64,000 nt of DNA from Eleusine coracana subsp. coracana. Lineage: Eukaryota; Streptophyta; Magnoliopsida; Poales; Poaceae. The stretch covers positions 56,418,071 to 56,482,070 of the forward strand of contig CM064432.1 of assembly GCA_032690845.1 (NCBI GenBank). Direction: 5' to 3'. Shown here piece by piece: positions 47,521 to 59,975 of this stretch. The notes below the pieces were generated by a model. It made no database searches. It saw nothing but the letters and a program-made list of their open reading frames with translations, and was not told the DNA's origin. Both the position numbers and the translations under genes were made by a program. How positions within the stretch are numbered: position 1 is the first letter of the stretch; each line of letters opens with the position of its first letter.

Positions 47521-47777
47521 TACTGTTAAAAAAACACAATCCCTAAACAGGGTCTGAAATATTACAGTAGATGCCATAATTTAAAACAGCCAAGACTGAC
47601 TAGGATTACTGCTGCATCCGGTGGCAAAAGAAGGCAGGAACATTAACCTGCCACCACCACCAACTCCACTGTCAATCTGTCATCCACTGCAAAGCAAGAC
47701 AAGTGTAAACAACCACATGGAAAATTCCATGCTTGGCCAGCGATGGCCCGCCCGTCGGCGTCAGATCGGTGGCGTTT

Positions 47778-48581
47778 TTTTAGTCATAAGAAGAATTATA
47801 TTAATATATGGTTAAGTATATTCTCAAGTTATAAGGACTTTATAAAACAAAAAGATTACAACATATAAAACTTAACATATAACTCTAAAACTCAATTCTA
47901 AAGCTGTGTAAAGATTTATACGGATGACTGCATAAGCAAGTAGTCTTCATGCGTCATAGACGACTCAAACAAAAGTAGTGTTACAAGTGTCCAATGAATG
48001 GCGGTCAACATTTCTGTAGGTGGAATTGAGCATCATCTTCTTTTTGATGTCTCTCTCCTTGTTTCTGCCACCAAAAAAGAAGAGAAATTAGACCCAAAAT
48101 TCTCACTAGACCTTCATCGTGATTGGAACTAATCACGACAAAACAGAGAAGGATCCGAAGAATTTTATTCTATAACGGCGATATCATCTCTGCCTCCATA
48201 TCGCCATCCGGAAACCTAATTCTCCATATCGTCATGAAGTTGTTGACGTCGCCGCCGCCACTTTCAATGGAGCCACCATGGAGAGACCAAATCCAACCTA
48301 CCTCCTTACTGTTGCCGGATAGGAATAGTAGGAACCAAATTTCCAATATCAAATAACTCGACATGGGAAAGACTTAACACTAATCAACAATTGGATCCCT
48401 GAATTTTATTAGAGAAAACGGGTTCTCACTCTCTCCAGTCACTGATGACTTACCGGGGATGAGAAGAAAGGGGTGCCAGTAGTGATGGAGAAAATCCGGT
48501 GATCAACGGCAGGAGTCGCCGCCCGAGTCGCTGGGCACACAGGCGACGCGGGGCTCCTTCCGTTGCCTTCGGCGGCGGCTC
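47778..48581 (-). mobile_element. Non-LTR-type retroposon with 16-bp duplication
   Basis: A 804 bp insertion between two exact copies of CAGATCGGTGGCGTTT (47762-47777 and 48582-48597). Its plus-strand left edge is a run of T, so read on the minus strand it has a GC-rich 5' end and a short A tail, the mark of target-primed retroposition. It carries no reverse transcriptase. The open frame at 48170-48364 is anonymous. It may be a deleted LINE or a retroposed transcript. Confidence 0.75.
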
Positions 48582-48598
48582 CAGATCGGTGGCGTTTG

Positions 48599-51192
48599 AC
48601 ATCTGTTCATGGGACGGGATTTTTTGTGAGCCCCTTGTCCGTGCTGGATTCCCCTGGTTTTGTTGCCAATGATACATCAAGGATAAGCAAACAGGATCCA
48701 AATTGAACGTTACACTATCAGACTGGTCGACTGGATGAACGACAAAGTGTGGAATCTCATTTCCATGGTGGCAACGTAGGTAAGCTGCCACTGTGCCACG
48801 TGTTCCTCCTCCTTTTCCTTCTTTTTTAAAGTAAAAGAACGTGAGAAAAGGTACTAGTATGTTTCATGCAGATTCACATTGCCAGTGATCTCAATCACAT
48901 CACCATCAATCGTTCCCTGGAGACACCGATCCCTGCCGAATTCCCGTGTTGCATGCAAGGCCGTCGTGTCTCATACTTCCTCTGTCCATGGGAAGGACGG
49001 ATGGGGTTGCATTGGAGACACGGGACCGGCAGTGCACTAATCCCATGCACTATCCGTTGCGTGCACGCGCACTCAACCAACCGGACACCGATCTGCTGCT
49101 GTCGTAGTTAGGGTGAGCGAGTACGTTCTTGCAAATTAGTACAACATACTTCCTCTGTCCTAATTTATAAGATTTCTAATATTTTGACGTGTTTTAATTT
49201 ATAAGCATTTCTGAATAGGACTATAATTCCTTATGTACTCTTTGTTCTCGCAACCGTCATGCCCATTCCCTCAACCTTGTCTCTCTGATAAGCACTAGCT
49301 GGGAGATACCGAGGCAGCCACCGTGTATGTAGGCGCGGGAGGGGTTTGCCGGCGGATCAATGGAGACGTCCAAGCTCCGACAACTGCTTGGCTGTGTGAC
49401 CGACAAAGGCTCTGATGCGGGCGGAAGCGACGGCCTCTCGAGCAACACGGTGGAGGTATGTAGCAAGAGCAAGAGCAAGAGCAGCCTTCCGTGCGACAGA
49501 GCAGTGGGAGATGAGAGCAATAACGTGGGACAAAACTGGTTTTTTTTCTCTGTCTAATTTTGTATGAAGAAGCTACGAATGCTTACTATTTGGAATGGAA
49601 GAAATATAAAACATGGCAACGTCGATGATAGGTAGAAAAAAAAAGATTTTGAGAAATGCTAAATCTTGTATGTGAGCGTGTAAAAGAAGGTTCTAATACC
49701 TGAATTTTAGTGCTCATATTTGTGATAAGATTTGTGTTTTAAATAAAAGATAAAATCCACTTTACTTCTTACTTATAGTATACCCAAACTCTGGATATCT
49801 CCCTGAACTAACCTTTAGTTTGTTTTTTTCCCAAAGTTTCCTAAACCCAGTTCAGGATACATCTTTAATCAGTTTGCTAATTCTGCTTTGATGACGTCGC
49901 CTAGAATTAGGACTGGATAGTTTTGTATGGGCGACAGACCACCCGCCGCTCATATTTATAGCGGCGTTTGTGTAACGGCGGGGTGGCCTGTCCATCGCTA
50001 TAGACCCTTTTCAACCGCCGCTACAGTGCTTTATTATTGTAGTACAAGCAACTAACGAGCCAAGTCATTCTCTCGTTTTTTTTGCGGGTAAAGTCATTCT
50101 CTTGTTGATCTAACCATGAGATGTGTTCCGTATTCTGTAAACCCTCTCGACTTACCGTGAAGAACGTTGATCGGCGCCAGCGCTGCATCGATCTTGTGAG
50201 TCAAACATCTGAAATTTTATTTTACATATAATTATAATTGGTTTACACTAGAGTTACAATTAAATTCAAGGAATTACAGTGGGTTTTGGTGTAATTTGAT
50301 GGTATTGATGTTGTAACAAAAAATCACAAAAAAAATATTGATAATAAATCTCAATCTGGATTGCTGAATGTCTGCCTGACGGGACATTGTGATATTTTGA
50401 AAGCAAATTTGTGTCCAGTAATTAATTAGAGTCTTTGGGTACATTCGTCGTCGGAGCTACCAGCTTTAAAAAGAAAAACAAATCTTGCTTTCTTGAAACT
50501 GGGCATCATATACTCCAATCCAATAATTAGAGGTAGAGATGTGAGCAAGTTATTGAGTCTTTACTTGAGCCAATTCTTAAATTGGACCAAAACAGAGGCT
50601 TAAATTGGAGCCTATTTATCCTTTCCTATGAACTCAAACTCCGATATGCGCAATTTAATGGGAGCCATGCCAAACACGTTATCAATTTCAAATTATTCAA
50701 CCATGGCATAAAAAGATAGACATTAAAAAGATTTTTTTGAACATTATAATAATATGAAAATCTATGAATTTACTAGAGCTCCTCATGGATCTAAGGCTCT
50801 AAGCAAGATTCACCAAACCGCTAGAAATCAATCAGTTAATCATTTTTCTATATTCATAGTTTCTGTTTTCCACAATTAACTTGTCGGTTGGAGCAACAAC
50901 CTCGGACCGGCTGGTTTTTACTGGTTATTGAAACCCTGGCTGACTCTAAGAGTCTTTCATACTAGGGACCTCCTCCCTTTTTTCCACCACTATATTTTCC
51001 GTCTCCAGAATAAGATATATGTCTGTTCTTTTATTTATTTATTTTGGTAAAAGTCATAGTAGGCTTTCGCAAACGAAACAGGTGAATAACCCCATAGATT
51101 TCCTTTCGTAGCTACATCCTTTCTGTTCCGTTGTTGCAAAAATCTTGTAATCAGACATAGTATTAACTATAGCTTGATCACCTGAACGTAAC
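48599..51192. other. Intergenic DNA with transposon fragments
   Basis: No gene is supported. A one-ended Stowaway-like sequence starts near 49150 (CTTCCTCTGTCCTAATTTATAAG). A possible CACTA terminus with AGCGGCG/CGCCGCT repeats occupies about 49920-50042 and ends TATTGTAGTA. A short frame at 49360-49557 has no recognised domain. Confidence 0.4.
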
Positions 51193-52192
51193 TATTGGAA
51201 TTATATAGGTTTGGCCTATTAATAATCATAATAATTCTTGAAAATTTTAAAGTTCTATTTATAAGTGGTGGGAGTGTAAATGTTTAATCCTACATTACTA
51301 GTGGAGGTGAAGGGAGTCCAACTTATAAGGTTGGTTGCTGTAGCATTTCTTGTAAGTGTGTGGATAGGAGGAAGAAAGAATACACGCGTATGCTCGCTCG
51401 CCTCGCCTCGCTAGGCGGGGCGTGGGCGTGGCCGATGGGCGTGGCCGCGCATCACCTGAGTGAATGGTTCGCTGAAATTCGGTCCCTTGTCTTGCGGGGC
51501 GCGACTTCTTTTTATACTTTTTTTTATGCGTGTTTCATATATTTTCATATATTTAATATGGAAACCGACGTATTAATATGGTAACCGACTCGGTTGCGGG
51601 ACACCCAACTCTAACGGTTCCTCCTTATAAATATATATGGGTACCGCCACAAATCATATCACGTAATCATATAGGGTTTTACCTCTCGCTACTATTATAT
51701 CGCCAAGACTTCTCCATCCCGATCGTCGGCGTGCAACAACGAACGGGAGAGCAGGTCTACGGAACCGTCGTCCTCTACGATCCTGCATTGGGAGAGGGCG
51801 AATGAGGTTTTTGGAAGCGCTCTGCGCGACTGCTCGATCGCTTCTTCGTTTTCGTCAAGCTCGTCATCATGGTTCGTCTTCCTCGTCGTCGAGTTGGTCT
51901 CATCCGTCGTCGCCAACAACGTGATGGTGCTGCACGTCATCGCCACCTCCTCTACCCCGTTCAGAAGAAAACGTACGTACTCTCACCTCAAACCATATCT
52001 TACATACTAGCTTTCATGACCTGTTTATATATGATAGATATTGTTGGTATGATAGATGTTATACTTTTGTCTGGCCTTATAGACCTGTATAGATCTTACG
52101 TATACTTGTCTAGTTCATCATACAATTTATTAATTGTACTTATGATTTGTTTCTAGATTAATATAAAATTAAAAGTGTTAATTTATCTAACA
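51193..52192 (+). mobile_element. Solo LTR, 1000 bp, with 5-bp duplication
   Basis: The sequence begins TATTGGAATTATATAGG (TG decayed to TA) and ends TTTATCTAACA. The flanks GTAAC (51188-51192) and GTGAC (52193-52197) are a 5 bp duplication with one mismatch. Inside, a TATA box (CCTTATAAATATATATGGG near 51625), a following leader, and the word order TAATCCTACATTACTAGTGGAGGTGAAGGGAGT resemble grass Copia LTRs. No second LTR, primer site or polyprotein is present, so it probably arose by LTR-LTR recombination. Confidence 0.75.
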
Positions 52193-52197
52193 GTGAC

Positions 52198-52777
52198 TAA
52201 TATTTAAGATTGCCACCCGTTTCCGTCCTAGCTATAGGAATGGAAGTGCTGGAACTGGAAGAAGCAGATGCCATCTCGCTCTCCAGTGAATGGAAGTGAT
52301 GGAACTGGAAGAAGCAGATGCCATCTCGCCCTCCAGTGAAGCTCGTACGTCGTAGTGACAGCTCAGTGAGAGTTAATCCGGTCCTCTCTTCATCCCATGT
52401 CACGCACGTTTCTTCTTCTTTTTTCTGGGCGGCGCATGACGTTCGCGCCTTGACGTGCTAGTGCTGACGCACTCCAGCAGATGGAGAAGAGATGCAGAAT
52501 ATTGCCAGCATCATGTGTTTTGTTTTGGCTTTTTAGATGAAGAATATTGCCAGCATATAGAATCATGTGAGGATCAAATTAATTCAACTAACAACGCGTC
52601 TGTAACTTTTATTGAAGACCACGGCCGTGATTTGTTTCTTTCTTCTTTTCCGAAGAAGAAACAAATGAGCATATATATGCATGTAGTACGTTTTTTGCTG
52701 GTGGCTCTGCTTGCATCGAGGCTCATTTGCGGTTGGAGCAGTATGACGTCCCGAGTAGGGTCTGATGCCGCCATTGG
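52198..52777. other. Intergenic DNA with a local duplication
   Basis: The block TGGAAGTG(C/A)TGGAACTGGAAGAAGC appears twice, near 52241 and 52287, in tandem with GATGCCATCTCGC. No gene is recognised. Confidence 0.45.
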
Positions 52778-52785
52778 ATGCAGAC

Positions 52786-52969
52786 CAGGGTTTAAATAAC
52801 CGAGTTAACTGGTCGGCTCGGTTTGGTGGAAAACTGACCGGTTAACCGATTTACTATAGTAATAATGTCGATTATTAGCGACTAACCGGCCGATCAAGGT
52901 GATCGAAACGGACCGGTTATACGATTAACCGGAAAAACCGACCAATTAACCGCGGTTATTTAAACCCTG
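52786..52969. mobile_element. hAT-type MITE with 8-bp duplication
   Basis: The ends are CAGGGTTTAAATAACCG and CGGTTATTTAAACCCTG, a perfect inverted repeat. ATGCAGAC flanks both sides (52778-52785 and 52970-52977). It is 184 bp with many CCGGTTAAC-type words and no coding capacity. Confidence 0.88.
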
Positions 52970-53050
52970 ATGCAGACGCAGACCGGTTATACGATTAATT
53001 GAAAAACCGACCGATTAACCACGGTTATTTAAACCCTGATGTAGACGCTA
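52911..53050. repeat. 70-bp tandem duplication of the hAT MITE tail
   Basis: GACCGGTTATACGATTAA starts at both 52911 and 52981. Each copy runs through the MITE right end and the duplication sequence (ATGCAGAC, then ATGTAGAC). The second copy therefore arose after insertion. Confidence 0.85.
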
Positions 53051-53323
53051 AAGCCAAGCATTGCCGGACAAAATAATATGCTGCATGCGCAGGTAAATAT
53101 GGAAAATGGTTCATGCCCTCTTCGAATTAGCGTCGATGCCAAGCTTGCTTTGTGCAGTACACAAGCGCGCAGCAATCAATGACGCAACTTGTCATAGGTT
53201 GCTTAGCTCATCACCTTGTTAGACGGCGATTAATCAGACTCATGTGGGAGCCACGCGTCGCCTCAATTCGTGCAGTGACACCTGTTTTGATGGCGGCTTC
53301 CGAGGCTATGGATCTCACTTATA

Positions 53324-53555
53324 CTTCATCCGTTCTAAAATTGTTGTTGTTGTTATTGATTTTTTCGTTATTTTTGATTATTTATCTTATTTAAAATATC
53401 TGTTTAAATATAAAAAATATAAATTATATTTAAATTATATCTAGTGATAAAACAAATTATATAAAATATATAATTTTTTTTATATTTTTTAAATAAGATA
53501 AATAATCAAAGATAATAAAAAATCAACAATAATAATAATTTTGGAACAGAGAAAG
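53324..53555. mobile_element. Stowaway-like MITE with long foldback
   Basis: The left end CTTCATCCGTTCTAAAATTG and, as reverse complement, the right end CTTTCTCTGTTCCAAAATTA are followed by over 60 bp of near-complementary sequence (TTGATTATTTATCTTATTTAAAA and its inverse). TA flanks are at 53322-53323 and 53556-53557. Confidence 0.75.
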
Positions 53556-56500
53556 TATGATAACATTAGAAGGCTAATACACATGTCATTATCATTTGCA
53601 CGATGAAACAAATAAATACACACAGCATTATGTTGGCATTAGTTTTTTTTCCTCTTTTAACATGCTACCCGTGTTTCACAACACCTCGCCAACCACGAAC
53701 CAACCAACTGACCAAACATGACCCTTTTAACTTTTTTTTTCTGAATTCCAGGTCGTTCTAAAGTTGGGGCTCGAAAGCTCCACGCATCATATCCAGGAGA
53801 ACGCTGCTGCTGCTGCTGCTTTAGTGCTCTTGTCCATGTGGCAGGGCACCTTGTCAAAACTAGCTAGGCCCCCCAAAAGGAAAAAGGACCAACTAACCAG
53901 GCGACGATTGGATCGCATGAATGGTTCAGTGGGCACGAGACATACCGCACCCCGACGCTATGATTGGCCGCATCGTCAAAATGATCGGTAGCAGCCATGC
54001 ATGCAGGGTCAGGAATCTACATTATGGCATGCATAATCTTGCTGCGATGACATGGACAACTGCCTGGTTGCCACTATCGCTGCACACTGTGCGAAAACGG
54101 CACACGGCACATGCAACAAAATCCGAACCAACACTGTATTGTATTGTCTGTTCTTGTTAACTCTGGCCCGTTGCTCTGATGCTAGAAATGTTGGTCAAGG
54201 AGTAAGTGCCTTCCAAGCTGGTGATTGGCCTGGCATCATCACAGTTTACCGTCTGACAGTTTTCATCGCTGTCAGGGCGGTCCAAAACCCACCGCATGAT
54301 TGTGTATCTGACTCGAATAATGTCAGAGTAGACACTTCTAGGCATCGACTAGAATAAGGAACTAATTTCAGCTAGCAACTTTCAGGTTACTGGATTATAT
54401 AAATAATTTTATAAAAAGAATTTCTACAATCTATTAATTGAGGTATGGGCGTTCACTTCGTGTTCATAAAGTTAGAGATTAAATCCAAATCGGTTTCATG
54501 CATTTTACATCAAATATCAAATTTAAAAAATTATAACTCTCATATCCGAAACTCAAATAAGTCAAACTCGGACTCTATCGTGTAGCGCTCAAAAAGTTCT
54601 ACAACTTTGGTATTCAATAGAAGTCCAGATTCTATAGTTTTAATTTCTAAATATGTAATATAAAAATATTTATTCTGATTTGGACTCCTTTGCGCAGGTC
54701 TCTATGCGGGGTCCATATCTCCTAGCTCCATAGTCCAAATAATATGATCTATATATGTTTCAAAATGATATTAACGAGATTTACAACTTTTATATTTTAA
54801 CTTTTTTTCATTAGAGTAAGTATTCAATTTCAAAATCATTTTACAATACAGTGTCATTTGTGGACTATGTGAATTAATTTTTCCTTTCGGATAAAGCTTC
54901 TAGAATATGGTAAAAAATGATGATAAAATTATTACTTTTGACATATAAAATGATATACTAAGAAGCACCAACGGTAATCTAAATATAATCTTTCATATAA
55001 AAAATGTTAATTATATTGTATATATCTAATAATTATATTATATAAATAATTTATATTTAAATTATAAAGAGTGTTTTATTTTTTAAATTCTATAGCAACG
55101 CACGAACACTTTGCTAGTTAAGATATAAAGTAGCAAACTATTAACTGAAAGTTTTTAGTTAATTAAAAGTTAGGAAATATGCTAAAATAAACTATGGAAC
55201 TATCGATCTGTTTCCACAAAGAAAAAAAAAGCTCTAACTATCATACTAATTACAGTTTTCCTAGTGAACGATCTGAACCATACAATAGTAAGGCCATTAA
55301 GCTTTCACATTCTCCGAGCACTTATCCAAGAGACTGCAGAACATGGTTAATGGTTTGCGTCACTCGAGGAACTCTGACGTGAAACGGATGAGAAAAATGC
55401 TCGTTTCCCTGCCGCCATCTTCCTTTGACGGATCCCCTTAACCCCAATCTGGGAGCTCGGATTTGGGTTCCTGCTCTACTGCTATCCTGTTCTGCAGTGC
55501 AACACGATGCTTTCCTCGTCAGATAATCCATAGGAAGTTGCGAACTCATCTATGGCCAAGAACATTTTTCTCTCACTGTCAGAGGCAGAGTTCATAATTG
55601 GAGATTGTTGCCAAGGAGCTACTAGTCGGATGGAAATTTAGGAATAGTAAGAACCATGAATATGCTGCAAAGCATAGACCAGCGACTATATTGATCATTA
55701 TATAAAAGAAGAATCAAAACTATCTTTTATCGCTCGGTACAATCGAACTTGTGGTCTGGAACAACTCAACCTGGAATATAGTAATATAATTTATACGTAC
55801 ATTTACTATTTTTGGTAAATTATTTTATTAAAATTTTTTATATTGAAACAATAAATATTTATCGTGGAATTAATCTATATACACTATTGGAACAATTTAT
55901 ATATACCCTGGAATAATTCAAATACACAGTTGAACAATTCATATACATAGTTGGAACAATTGATTTTTACTACTGTAATAATTTTAAATATTTATAAATA
56001 TTTTTTAAAATATCAAAATTCATAAACAAATATTTTTTGTTTGTAGAACAATCACTATTTACTACTAGAACAACTGCTTGTGTCTACTGGAACAATTGAT
56101 TTTACTATTAGAATATTTTATAAATTTTTTTAAAAAAAGTTCAGAATTTAAATTTTTGAAAAATATTAGAACAATTAATTTTTACTACTAGAACAACTGA
56201 TTTTTATAGTTAAAATGATAAAAAAATTTAAAATTTAAATTCAGAATTTTTATAATTTTATAGTTATGTTAGATCTTATTTTGTTACATTAATTCTAAAG
56301 ATTATGGTGGTTCAAACGAATTCAAAAACAAATTTATATTTTAACAGAAAAATCAGTTCAAAAATTGAAAAATAAACTTATATATGTTAGTCAATTAAAT
56401 AACGCCACGTAAGCGCGCTACACGTAGAGGAAACGCGCTCAACCTGTGGCTTGGAAGTTGGAACAATTCTCAGGAGCTACTGGGCCGACTCAGGGCAGGC

Positions 56501-57991
56501 CGCAAACTTGGGCTTCTGTGGGCTTCCATCTTGTCGGCCTCACAATAACAAGATATAGCCCGGCCTGCTTGACCACCTCGGAAGCCACCTTTTTTTCGTC
56601 TAAGCCAGCCGACCATCGCTTAAGAAGGTAGCCCAGGAGAGCAAGGCTCAAGTCGGCGACCGGCCCAGTCGTCGTAGTCAGGCAGTCGCATCCGTACGCA
56701 GTCGGGGTTCATCTGAACCGTCCACGGACGCATCATAAAGATATCAACGAGAGAGCGACGTCCCAAGTCTCGTTCTTGGGCCCCACGCACCCACCAACCC
56801 AAAAAAGGGGGTGTCGAAAACGGAGTTCTCCTGCGCCCGTCAACCGTGCACAGCGGGATATTCCATCTCCGCCTGCTTGTGGTTGGTGGGCGGCTGCGCG
56901 CATCCCACCTACGCGCTCACACAGCATAGGAACGTGCACCCGGTCCACTTCAGTTCCCGTAGAAAACTTTCCTCGGGCCCACAAGCAGTCGTATCAAGAC
57001 CCATGAGCCGCGTCTACGCATAGATCAGACGGAGGCAGCTCCGTTGTTTCCTAGGCCGCACGTCGACCTCGCCGCCTCCGTCTCCGTCGAACCCACGAGC
57101 CAAAAAAAACGAAAATAAAAAGCGCCGCCGCGCTGCGCCCTTTTCCGCGAGCCAAGAGCCCATAGGCGGAACGCTTTCCCCCCCTGTGACCTTCTTGCCC
57201 CGCCGCTCACGAGGCCGCCGAGCGACGGTGAGTGCCCGCCCCAACAAGCGCGAGGGGAGCCAGGGAAGAGAGGCCTTTAAAGTAGTAGCGCGCCCACCAA
57301 GGTAAGCCGACCAACCAGCATCCTCCTCTTTTCCTTTCGGTTGAATCCTGCGAGAGCCCATTCATTCTGTTCGCGTCGCTGCTGCGGCTCTTCTGATCGG
57401 GGACGGATCTCCCGCGCCGATCCGATCTGTGCGTTCCTTGTTCCTCTCCTGCGTAGATCTGCCTGATTCTTGTGCCGTTGCTTCGATCTGCTTGCATACG
57501 ACTGAATTCTTGATAGCCGCCTTGCTCGGTAGAATTACAGATATTAGAATATAGGAATTGTTTGCCCTGGAATCTGTTCCTGGTTGTGGTTAGATAGATA
57601 TCACTTGGAATGATAGCATCCTTCTTGTCAATGTCAAGTGGATTATATGATACGTGTAGGAGTCATTTTGCTCTGTGTATCATTATTTGAGCCGAGTGAA
57701 CCATGCTGCAATCTGTAGATGGAAGTCAGATCATTGACGATCATCTCTTTCGTTGGCGATGAAACGATGTGCAAGATCTGAAGAGCAGTCCTCTGTTCCA
57801 GTTCCCAACTTCCCATCGAGTCATTGTGTGTCCTCGGCAGTACGCTTGTTGCTGAAAAGTAGACTGCAAGATAGTACTAGAATCAATTTTTGAATACGAT
57901 GGCACTACATGTTTCCTGACAGGTGTTTGTGTTTATCGTCTGGCCGACCATATAAATCTAATAGTGTAATAATAATTCTGTTACTGCAGGC
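53556..57991. other. Intergenic region and MDH promoter/leader
   Basis: From 53556 to about 56400 no gene is supported. The sequence is AT-rich, and at 55750-56220 it contains loosely repeated (G/T)GGAACAATT and TTTTACTACT words, probably an old transposon. From about 56440 it becomes GC-rich and should include the malate dehydrogenase promoter. A strong donor, CCAAG|GTAAGC at 57301/57302, and an acceptor, TTACTGCAG ending at 57989, suggest a 5' UTR intron of about 690 bp that ends two bases before the start codon. Confidence 0.5.
57302..57989 (+). other. Probable 5' UTR intron of plNAD-MDH
   Basis: The donor AAG|GTAAGC and acceptor TTACTGCAG| bracket 688 bp of T-rich sequence without an in-frame extension of the coding region. 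Leader introns directly before the ATG are common in highly expressed plant genes. The donor is predicted from consensus only; other upstream GT sites exist. Confidence 0.5.
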
Positions 57992-59185
57992 ATGGCGTCA
58001 ACTGTTTCCATCAGCTCAGTTACCGGCCAGGCTGTCCTGATCCCAAAGGCAAGGAGCCATGGCGTCACAAGCTATGCTGGCTTAAAGGCATCATCATCCG
58101 TTAGCTCTGTATCTCAGTCAGCGTTCCTGGGCAGGAATGTTTCCCTCCGGGCATCTGTTGCTCCTAGGATTGTGCCAAAGGCCAAGTCTGGATCTCAGAT
58201 ATCGCCTCAGGCATCTTACAAGGTGGCTGTACTCGGTGCTGCTGGTGGCATTGGTCAACCCCTGGGCCTGTTGATCAAGATGTCTCCTTTGGTTTCAGAG
58301 CTGCACCTGTATGATATTGCTAATGTCAAGGGTGTTGCTGCTGATCTCAGCCACTGCAACACACCTGCTCAGGTTTTGGACTTCACCGGGCCCTCAGAGT
58401 TGGCAAACTGCCTGAAAGGTGTGGATGTTGTTGTCATCCCTGCCGGAGTTCCAAGGAAGCCGGGCATGACTCGCGATGACCTTTTTAACATTAATGCTGG
58501 CATTGTCAAGACACTTGTTGAGGCTGTTGCAGACAACTGCCCAGAGGCCTTCATCCATATCATCAGCAACCCTGTGAACTCCACTGTGCCTATTGCTGCT
58601 GAGGTTCTGAAGCAGAAGGGCGTTTACAACCCCAAGAAGCTTTTTGGAGTTACCACCCTGGATGTTGTCAGGGCTAACACATTTGTGGCGCAAAAAAAGA
58701 ACCTCAAGCTCATCGATGTTGATGTCCCTGTTGTGGGTGGTCATGCTGGGATTACAATCTTGCCGTTATTGTCAAAGACGAGGCCATCGGTCACCTTCAC
58801 CGATGAAGAAACTGAAGAGCTGACAAAGAGGATACAGAATGCTGGTACAGAAGTTGTGGAGGCAAAGGCCGGTGCTGGATCTGCTACCCTGTCCATGGCT
58901 TACGCTGCTGCCAGATTTGTGGAGTCATCACTCCGTGCTCTGGCTGGTGATGCAGATGTTTACGAGTGCACATTTATTCAGTCAGAGGTTACTGAATTGC
59001 CATTCTTTGCATCCAGAGTTAAGCTTGGGAAGAATGGTGTGGAATCTATCATTTCTGCTGACCTCGAGGGGGTGACCGAGTATGAGGCCAAGGCACTTGA
59101 GGCGCTAAAGCCAGAGTTGAAGGCCAGCATCGAGAAGGGCATTGCATTCGCCCATAAACCTAAGGAAGCTGCTGCTTCTGTTTGA
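57992..59185 (+). CDS. plNAD-MDH: Plastidial NAD-dependent malate dehydrogenase
   Basis: This enzyme interconverts malate and oxaloacetate with NAD(H) in plastids, and supports malate valves and redox export in the dark and in non-green plastids. It is 397 aa in one uninterrupted frame, matching the intronless plastidial family (about 400 aa). Residues 1-73 form a Ser/Ala/Val-rich, basic transit peptide. The Rossmann loop is GAAGGIGQ (82-89) and Asp108 selects NAD over NADP. Arg155 and Arg161 (VPRKPGMTRDD), Asn193, Asp224 (TTLDVVRAN) and His251 (GGHAG) are the substrate-binding and catalytic residues, all present. The redox-regulatory Cys extensions of chloroplast NADP-MDH are absent. The start is fixed by the leader intron acceptor two bases upstream. 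AATAAA at 59213-59218 is a plausible poly(A) signal. Confidence 0.97.
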   Translation: MASTVSISSVTGQAVLIPKARSHGVTSYAGLKASSSVSSVSQSAFLGRNVSLRASVAPRIVPKAKSGSQISPQASYKVAVLGAAGGIGQPLGLLIKMSPLVSELHLYDIANVKGVAADLSHCNTPAQVLDFTGPSELANCLKGVDVVVIPAGVPRKPGMTRDDLFNINAGIVKTLVEAVADNCPEAFIHIISNPVNSTVPIAAEVLKQKGVYNPKKLFGVTTLDVVRANTFVAQKKNLKLIDVDVPVVGGHAGITILPLLSKTRPSVTFTDEETEELTKRIQNAGTEVVEAKAGAGSATLSMAYAAARFVESSLRALAGDADVYECTFIQSEVTELPFFASRVKLGKNGVESIISADLEGVTEYEAKALEALKPELKASIEKGIAFAHKPKEAAASV

Positions 59186-59975
59186 TGGGGGTTAAACGGA
59201 TACCTTTAAGAGAATAAAGGGACAATGATTCTTGTTGCTTTTAGTTTTGCAGCCTAGATTTTTTTTGTGTGTGGTCGACGTGTAGTAAGATGTTCCATAT
59301 GAGCTAGAATTATTGTCTAATGGTTACATGGGTGCGTAAATGCCCCTAGTTATCACCGGTTTCAAAACCTTGTTTAACACCACATAAATTTTGTTCTTTC
59401 ATTGTATCTTTGGTGTACCTTAGTTGGAGTTCACAAACTACCAATGGGCTAATAAAGCATTTTTGCAGTCTCCAGAGACTTGGTCCATGTTGGCACTGAC
59501 ATTTCTGCTATTATACAATAATGCTTTTTTTTCTTGGTCATATTTTCATGTTCAATCTATTAGCCATGTCTTGTCAATTTGTTACTTTGTTAAGTTATAT
59601 GTGTTGTCAATTTGTTACTTTGTTAAGTATCTCAATGGGGACGACCGGAGACAGGAACTGCTGGATGTAAAAATATGTTTCGGTAGATTCGAAGTTCATT
59701 ACCGAATTGTGGGATTGGCCCTTAATAAAGTTATTGTCAAGAGTTTGACTGCTGTCTTATTTTCTGATTGGGACTCCTGTGTTGTTTATTTTGCTTGTGT
59801 TCATCTATTTTGTGCTATTGTGCCATTTGAACAAGTAACTTGGCAGAAAGCCTGGGAATGGAATGGCTACCCGTGTACGCCATGGTTTCATCCGGCATGG
59901 GCATGGCCACCATTTCGTGGCGTGACCACGCATTTTATGGGTATCAACTACTGCTGCTTCACTGGGAATTTAATA
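59186..59975. other. MDH 3' UTR and intergenic DNA
   Basis: It starts with the MDH 3' UTR and its AATAAA at 59213. A short direct repeat, CAATTTGTTACTTTGTTAAGT, occurs at about 59575 and 59609. The frame at 59424-59984 has no recognised domain. Confidence 0.5.
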
